Positions 58,920 through 64,000 of a stretch of DNA of 64,000 bases are shown in pieces (the first letter of the stretch is position 1; every line of letters begins with the position of its first letter). The DNA is from Ferriphaselus amnicola (GTDB taxonomy: Bacteria; Pseudomonadota; Gammaproteobacteria; Burkholderiales; Gallionellaceae), in NCBI RefSeq assembly GCF_000974685.2, contig NZ_AP018738.1, positions 496,001 to 560,000 on the forward strand, written 5' to 3'. A model generated the notes under the pieces. That model did not search any database. It was not told the origin of the DNA and saw nothing but the letters and a program-made list of their open reading frames with translations. A program made the translations under genes and the position numbers.

Positions 58920-61847
58920 TTGAGCCACATGCTTCACTACACAGGGAAAGACTGGCAGCGGTTGCTAACGACCGCCTCGCTATATTTCGTCGGTGCCAAA
59001 ATCGGGCTGTTGTTCGCGCTGGTAGGCGACGCAGTGACGTTGTTCTGGATGCCTTCCGGCATCGCACTGGCTGCCTTGTTACTGTACGGAAACCGGATGT
59101 GGCCGGGCGTGTTTTTCGGTGCGCTGCTGGGTAACTTAGCTTCCGGTTGGCTCGTCTCGACCGAGATTTCGCTGGGAGCGACGCTTGCTGCGGTGCTCGC
59201 CGCTTCCTTGTTGCGGAGACTGCGCTTCAACGTCGAGTTGCAGCAGAATCGGGACATTTTCCTGTTGCTGATTGCCGCTACATTCAGCGCCTTGATCAGC
59301 GGACTCAATGGGGTCTCTTGGCTGGCGGTGAGCGGATTCTTGCCGTGGAGTGATTTTCTTTCCACCGTGACCTACTGGTGGATGGGCGATACGCTAGGCA
59401 TCATCTTATTCACGTCGCAGTTGCTGGCTTGGGTCAAGCACAAACCCATGCACTCGACTCTCTTACTGCTCCGTGAGGCAACGCTTCATATCTTGTTGTT
59501 GTCGCTGTTCAGCGCGCTGGTATTCAGCGATCTTTCCCGTTTGTTGCTCGAGACGGCGGTCGGCCCCTTCATCCTACTGCCTTTAATTGTGTGGGCAGCT
59601 CTGCGCTTCAATATGCGCTACACCATGATGTCATCGTCGATGGTGTTCCTGTTCTCGATTCTGGGCATGGTGTTCGAGCAGGGGGTGTTCTCTCCGGTTT
59701 CGTTAGAGACCATCCGTGAGCTCTGGATCTACAACCTTGTGATGGGTGTGTCGGCGCTGTTCTTGGCAGTGTTCAATTACCAACGCACTCTGGCCAGTGA
59801 ATCGCTGCTCAAAAGTGAGGCCAGCCTCAAACGTGCCCAGTCAGTGGCGGGCATGGGGAGTTGGATGTTGGACATCGGCAGCGAAAAGCTTGAGTGGTCG
59901 GACGAGACGTATCGCATCTTTGGTCTGCCCTTACATACCCCGCTGACTTTGCAAATGTTCTTTGACTCCATCCACCCAGACGATTTGGTACGAGTGCGCG
60001 AGGCTTGGCAAGCGGTACTGAAGGGGGAGCCTTACGACATCGAACACCGTATCGTTGTTAGGGGCAAGACGTGCTGGGTGCGAGAAACGGCGGAGATAGA
60101 TTTTTCGCCGACCGGAACGCCCTTACGCGCAGTTGGTGTGGTGCAGGATATGTCGGCGCAGAAAACGTCGGAAGAACAATTGTTACTCGCCTCAAAGGTA
60201 TTCGAGTGCAGCAGCGAGGCGATTCTGATTACTGACGTTAACACGAATATTGTGGCAGTGAATCAAGCATTCTGCCGTATCACCGGCTACTTGCCCGAAG
60301 AGGTGTTGGGGCGTAATCCCAATCTGCTTTCGTCGGGTCGCCAGGACGAATCGTTCTACCATGCGATGTGGGATGCCATCCATGTTCACGGCCACTGGCA
60401 GGGCGAGATCTGGGACAAAAGCAAAGACGGTGAAATCTACCCGAAGTGGATGTCGATCAATGCCGTGCGTGGCAAAGATGGCGAGATCACGCATTATGTC
60501 TCCATCGCCAGCGACATCAGCGACCGCAAGAAAGCGGAGCAGGAGATTCAGCAGCTGGCTTTCTTTGATGTCTTGACGGGCTTGCCCAATCGCACGTTGT
60601 TGCGTGATCGCCTTGAGCAGATGTTTGCGGCGGCTCACCGAGATGGAGGCCATTTCGCGCTGTTGTTCATGGATCTTGATCGCTTCAAGTATGTGAACGA
60701 CTCGATGGGGCATACCATCGGCGACAAACTGTTGCAGTCAGTCGCTCAGCGCATTCTTGATTGTGTGCGTGAAGGCGATACGGTAGCGCGTTTGGGCGGA
60801 GACGAGTTCGTGGTGTTGCTGCGCGAGGCCGATAGCAGCGGCGCGACCAAGGTTGCGGAAAAACTCATCAAGACTATTGGCGATCCTTATCACATCGATG
60901 GTGTGCAGATTTCTACTCACGCCAGCATCGGCATCAGTCTGTATCCAGACGACGCTAGAGATCGCGATACTTTAGTGAAGAATGCCGATGTGGCGATGTA
61001 TCGCGCCAAGGAGGACGGTCGCAACAACTTCCAATTCTTCGAACCGGAGATGAATTTCCGCGCAAACCGCATCTTTGGCATGGAGCGCGACCTGCACAAT
61101 GCTCTAGCAAACGGAGAGTTCGAACTGCATTACCAGCCGCAGGCTGACCTTACCAGTGGCCGTGCATGCGGCGCAGAGGCGCTGATTCGCTGGAATCACC
61201 CTGAACGTGGGCGTGTCTCGCCAGCCGAATTCATTCCCGTGGCGGAAGAGACCGGTCAGATCGTGGCGATGGGTGAGTGGGTACTACGTACTGCCTGCGC
61301 GCAGCTGGCTTATTGGCGGAAGAACGGGATGGCGGTGTTTCCTGTGGCGGTGAACTTGTCGATCCGCCAGTTATTGCAGCCATCGCTGGTCGATCTGGTA
61401 CGAGAGGTGCTGGCCGAGAACAACTTGGCACCTGTCGATCTGGAGCTGGAGATCACTGAAGGCATCATGATGGGCGATGCAAAAGCTGCGTTGGAATTCC
61501 TCTCGACCATGCACGAGATGGGCGTGCAACTCTCCATCGATGATTTCGGTACGGGCTATTCCAGTTTGAACTACCTCAAAAATCTACCGGTCGATAAGCT
61601 CAAGGTCGATCAATCCTTTGTGCGCGACATCGAGATTGACAGCAGCGATGCCGCCATCGTTCGCTCCATCATCAGCCTTGGCCATCGACTTGACCTGCGC
61701 GTCATCGCTGAAGGTGTGGAGACGCTGGCCGAGCTGGACTTCCTGCGCATGCGCGGCTGTGACGAGATCCAAGGTTACTACTTCAGTCGCCCGCTACCTG
61801 CCGACGAATTTGAGCGCTTCATTCACAGTAATCCTCGTCTGGCCTAG
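58920..61847 (+). CDS. MASE1-PAS-PAS-GGDEF-EAL c-di-GMP turnover protein
   Basis: It has 975 residues. About eight membrane helices form an N-terminal MASE1-type sensor (FWMPSGIALAALLLYGNRMW, residues 1-290); two PAS domains follow (about 300-425 and 425-540). The GGDEF domain has RLGGDEF and an RxxD inhibitory site (REGD) five residues before it. The EAL domain has EALIRW, ELEITEG, DDFGTGYSSLNYLK and VIAEGVET, so both cyclase and phosphodiesterase sites look intact. TTG 58920 is 5 bases from GGAG; ATG 58929 is an alternative. The gene stands alone ahead of greB. Confidence 0.92.
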   Translation: MSHMLHYTGKDWQRLLTTASLYFVGAKIGLLFALVGDAVTLFWMPSGIALAALLLYGNRMWPGVFFGALLGNLASGWLVSTEISLGATLAAVLAASLLRRLRFNVELQQNRDIFLLLIAATFSALISGLNGVSWLAVSGFLPWSDFLSTVTYWWMGDTLGIILFTSQLLAWVKHKPMHSTLLLLREATLHILLLSLFSALVFSDLSRLLLETAVGPFILLPLIVWAALRFNMRYTMMSSSMVFLFSILGMVFEQGVFSPVSLETIRELWIYNLVMGVSALFLAVFNYQRTLASESLLKSEASLKRAQSVAGMGSWMLDIGSEKLEWSDETYRIFGLPLHTPLTLQMFFDSIHPDDLVRVREAWQAVLKGEPYDIEHRIVVRGKTCWVRETAEIDFSPTGTPLRAVGVVQDMSAQKTSEEQLLLASKVFECSSEAILITDVNTNIVAVNQAFCRITGYLPEEVLGRNPNLLSSGRQDESFYHAMWDAIHVHGHWQGEIWDKSKDGEIYPKWMSINAVRGKDGEITHYVSIASDISDRKKAEQEIQQLAFFDVLTGLPNRTLLRDRLEQMFAAAHRDGGHFALLFMDLDRFKYVNDSMGHTIGDKLLQSVAQRILDCVREGDTVARLGGDEFVVLLREADSSGATKVAEKLIKTIGDPYHIDGVQISTHASIGISLYPDDARDRDTLVKNADVAMYRAKEDGRNNFQFFEPEMNFRANRIFGMERDLHNALANGEFELHYQPQADLTSGRACGAEALIRWNHPERGRVSPAEFIPVAEETGQIVAMGEWVLRTACAQLAYWRKNGMAVFPVAVNLSIRQLLQPSLVDLVREVLAENNLAPVDLELEITEGIMMGDAKAALEFLSTMHEMGVQLSIDDFGTGYSSLNYLKNLPVDKLKVDQSFVRDIEIDSSDAAIVRSIISLGHRLDLRVIAEGVETLAELDFLRMRGCDEIQGYYFSRPLPADEFERFIHSNPRLA

Positions 61848-61859
61848 TACAATGCAGGC

Positions 61860-62426
61860 ATGAGCAAAGCCTTTACCAAAGAGTCCGATGGCGATGAGGA
61901 CGACGATCTCGACCCCGCGCTGAAACTGCCGGTCGGCACCAAGAACTACATCACCCCAGCGGGCTACCAGCGTTTGCAGGATGAGTTGGATCATCTGTGG
62001 AAGCGCGAGCGTCCAGAGTTAGTGAAGACCATCACTTGGGCGGCTTCCAACGGCGACCGCTCCGAGAACGGCGACTACATCTACGGCAAGAAACGTCTGC
62101 GTGAGATCGACCGGCGTGTGCGCTTTCTGCGCAAGCGGCTGGAAAACGCGCTCGTGGTGGATCCCGCCACGCGTGGCGATTGTGAGCAGATATTCTTCGG
62201 CGCGACTGTTACGGTGGAGCGTGGCGATGGCGTGGAAGCGACTTACAGTATCGTTGGCGTGGATGAGGCCAATGCCGGTCGCGGCTTGATCAGCTGGGTT
62301 TCGCCGCTGGCGCAGACCTTGTTCAAGGCGCGCGAGGATGACGTGGTGACGCTACGTGGCCCAGCGGGGGTGGAGGAATTGGTGGTGCTGGTGGTCGAAT
62401 ACCGAGAGATCATCCTCGGCGGGTGA
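61860..62426 (+). CDS. greB: Transcription elongation factor GreB
   Basis: It stimulates transcript cleavage by backtracked RNA polymerase. It has 188 residues, with an acidic N-terminal extension of about 28 residues before the coiled coil (ITPAGYQRLQDELDHLWKRE). The tip and motif AASNGDRSENGDYIYGKKRL, with its acidic residues, is GreB-type, as is the length of the C-terminal domain. It starts 12 bases after the GGDEF-EAL stop; the 3' end overlaps the convergent gene by 17 bases. Confidence 0.93.
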   Translation: MSKAFTKESDGDEDDDLDPALKLPVGTKNYITPAGYQRLQDELDHLWKRERPELVKTITWAASNGDRSENGDYIYGKKRLREIDRRVRFLRKRLENALVVDPATRGDCEQIFFGATVTVERGDGVEATYSIVGVDEANAGRGLISWVSPLAQTLFKAREDDVVTLRGPAGVEELVVLVVEYREIILGG

Positions 62427-62883
62427 AGGTGCGGGAACGGGCGTAGATCACCAGCGCTGCGCCGAGCAGCCCTTGCAGCAAGTACAGAATGCTGGAAATG
62501 CCATGTAATAGGCCGAACTGGTGGGCGAGTGGACTCTTCATCACTTCTAGCGGCAGCGCCTGTAGCTTGAGGTCGTTCATCATCGGTTGCAGCCCGAAAT
62601 GCGCGACCAGCGTCAGCAACAGCATCGCAGTCACCAGTCGGAACCCCGTCTGTCGCCAAACCGCCGCTCCCGCCGTGAATAGCCAGTACGCCAGCAGATA
62701 TCCCCCACAAGCCAGCCCCAGCCACGCCACTCGGCTGAACATCACGCCCGCCAACATTCCCGCCAATTGCCGATCCGGTTGCGAGTAGAACAACACCGGC
62801 ACCGCCAGATAGCCGACCGCCCACAACGCACCGACCCAAGCGGTGATGGCAAGCAAAGCGAGTGTTTCAGTGATTCGAGACAT
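62410..62883 (-). CDS. DUF4149-like inner-membrane protein
   Basis: It has 157 residues and four predicted membrane helices (about 10-28, 46-68, 76-98, 130-150). It begins MSRITETLALLAITAWVGAL; GYLAVPVLF and a Gln/His pair in AHQFGLLHGISSILYLLQG fit the DUF4149-type family. Function unknown. It follows comEC on the same strand by 40 bases and overlaps greB tail-to-tail. Confidence 0.7.
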   Translation of the reverse strand: MSRITETLALLAITAWVGALWAVGYLAVPVLFYSQPDRQLAGMLAGVMFSRVAWLGLACGGYLLAYWLFTAGAAVWRQTGFRLVTAMLLLTLVAHFGLQPMMNDLKLQALPLEVMKSPLAHQFGLLHGISSILYLLQGLLGAALVIYARSRTFTRRG

Positions 62884-62923
62884 GGCTGTAGTGGAGATTT
62901 GGAAGGGCCAGATTGTAGCGGAA

Positions 62924-64000
62924 TCAATAGCCATTTGAATCGTTCCACCAATACCTCGCATGTTCCTGCCGCCATCGTTCGATCCTCACCTGCTTCCCAT
63001 CCATCGTGGCGATGATCGCGCCGTCTTGGTCTGAACGCAGCAGTTCGCTGCCTACGGCGCGGTAGCGTTCGACGACTTCCTCTTTGGGGTGGCCGAAACG
63101 GTTGCGGTAGCCGACGGTGAACGCGGCGTACTTGGGATGTACGGCAGCCAGCCACTCGGCGTGGGAAGAGGTTTTGCTACCGTGATGAGGCACGACCAAT
63201 AGCGTGGCGGGCAGCTCAGCGGCATGTTCGTTCAGTAAGCGCCATTCAGAGTTTTGTTCGATGTCGCCAGTGAGTAGCACGCTCTGTGTCCCAGTACGGA
63301 TGCGCAGCACGCAACTCATGTCGTTGTCGTGGGTTTTTTTGCCAAGCTGCGCGTTCGTTGCCGGATGTAGGAATTGGAACTCGATGCCGTCCCATGCCCA
63401 GTTCTGGCCATCGGCGCAGCGACTGGAGTGGGAGGGTAGTAGCGCATGGCCTAGAGGCAGGGACGAATCTACTCTGCCGACCGGCATCGCTTGCATCACC
63501 GAGGCCGCACCGCCGGTGTGGTCGATGTCGTCGTGGCTGAGCACGAGCGTGTCGAGCTGGCTGATGCCCAGCGCTCGCAGGGTAGGTACGAGGATGCGGT
63601 TGCCGCTGTCGGCCTCGCCGGAGTAATCGGGACCGGCGTCATAGAGCAGGGCGTGGTTGTGTGTCTGCACCGCGACCGCCGTGCCTTGGCCGACATCGAA
63701 CACGATCACCTTCATGGTGCCGATTGGTGGCGGCTCTGGGCGGATGAGGAACATAGGCAGCAGCATGAGCAGCCCCAGCCAACGTGATGGGAAACCGCGT
63801 GGCAGCAGCGTCCACAACACGCCGAAGAATCCGAGCCCGACAGTCCAGACTGGCGGTGCGTGTTGCGCCCACACGGCAGCGGGTTGTGCTGCCAGCCATG
63901 ACAGCGCAGCACCGATGCCGCTCATTACCCAGTGCGCCAGCCACAGAGGCCAGTCGAACGGCAGCGCTGCGCTCAGTAGCGTGAGCGGCACCACGATGAA
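62924..64000 (-). CDS. comEC: DNA internalisation protein ComEC/Rec2, C-terminal part, cut by the window edge
   Basis: ComEC forms the inner-membrane channel for transforming DNA. About 359 C-terminal codons are present; the frame is open to base 64000, so the N-terminal OB-fold and most of the competence membrane domain lie outside. Visible parts are the last membrane helices and a metallo-beta-lactamase-like domain: MKVIVFDVGQGTAVAVQT, LVLSHDDIDHTGGAAS, TGDIEQNSEWRLL and VVPHHGSKTSSHAEWL. The histidines and aspartates of the metal site are intact, as expected for a nuclease-active form. Confidence 0.9.
   Translation of the reverse strand, partial: FIVVPLTLLSAALPFDWPLWLAHWVMSGIGAALSWLAAQPAAVWAQHAPPVWTVGLGFFGVLWTLLPRGFPSRWLGLLMLLPMFLIRPEPPPIGTMKVIVFDVGQGTAVAVQTHNHALLYDAGPDYSGEADSGNRILVPTLRALGISQLDTLVLSHDDIDHTGGAASVMQAMPVGRVDSSLPLGHALLPSHSSRCADGQNWAWDGIEFQFLHPATNAQLGKKTHDNDMSCVLRIRTGTQSVLLTGDIEQNSEWRLLNEHAAELPATLLVVPHHGSKTSSHAEWLAAVHPKYAAFTVGYRNRFGHPKEEVVERYRAVGSELLRSDQDGAIIATMDGKQVRIERWRQEHARYWWNDSNGY

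Overview
The window reads as one stretch of a betaproteobacterial chromosome. The support is the unbroken rpoBC - str - S10 - spc - alpha gene order with infA and rpmJ after secY, an alaA-hom-thrC block, a MutL carrying an endonuclease-type motif, and the general character of the proteins. A member of the Nitrosomonadales (Gallionellaceae-like) would fit, but that is inference from gene content; no database comparison was possible. rpoB is cut by the left edge and comEC by the right edge.

Positions 1-26500 are the transcription/translation superoperon, all on the + strand: rpoB', rpoC, rpsL, rpsG, fusA, tuf, rpsJ to rpsQ, rplN to rpmJ, rpsM to rplQ. Three sigma70-type promoters with GC-rich discriminators sit at the block boundaries (before rpsL, rpsJ and rplN). 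The rpsJ and rplN promoters lie inside terminator-like hairpins. A bidirectional terminator closes the block after rplQ.

Positions 26500-41100 hold housekeeping and accessory genes: fliW (-), corA, a photolyase, a TIGR01777 epimerase, then miaA and rlmM (-, overlapping by GTGA), a HAD phosphatase, an SppA-type protease, and a fatty-acid cluster. That cluster has a FadL-type porin, a FadN-type HAD/ECH fusion, a secreted SUOX-fold protein without the Mo-ligand cysteine, a thiolase, and an ATP-grasp protein whose motifs occur in permuted order. Positions 41041-41702 are a small scar: the 3' end of the ATP-grasp gene and the 3' part of tRNA-Ser(UGA) are duplicated about 497 bp apart, around an AT-rich small membrane ORF.

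Positions 41760-49100 contain an Mth938-type protein, alaA, hom and thrC (aspartate-family and alanine metabolism; no thrB is seen), an AEC transporter, a methyltransferase and an EF-hand-rich protein of unknown role. Three short repeat-like elements lie here. One is an in-frame 60-bp insertion after codon 2 of hom. Another appears to supply the ribosome-binding site and first base of the start codon of the AEC gene.

Positions 49140-64000 hold a diguanylate cyclase, a mutL-trxC-lipoprotein operon (-), a Tat-exported 13-cysteine protein that looks like a Csp1 copper-storage protein, gnd, a small membrane protein, pntAB with a terminator in its leader, a MASE1-PAS-PAS-GGDEF-EAL protein, greB, a DUF4149-like membrane protein and the C-terminal part of comEC. 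gnd and pntAB both bear on NADPH supply. No CRISPR array, complete insertion sequence or rRNA gene was seen.
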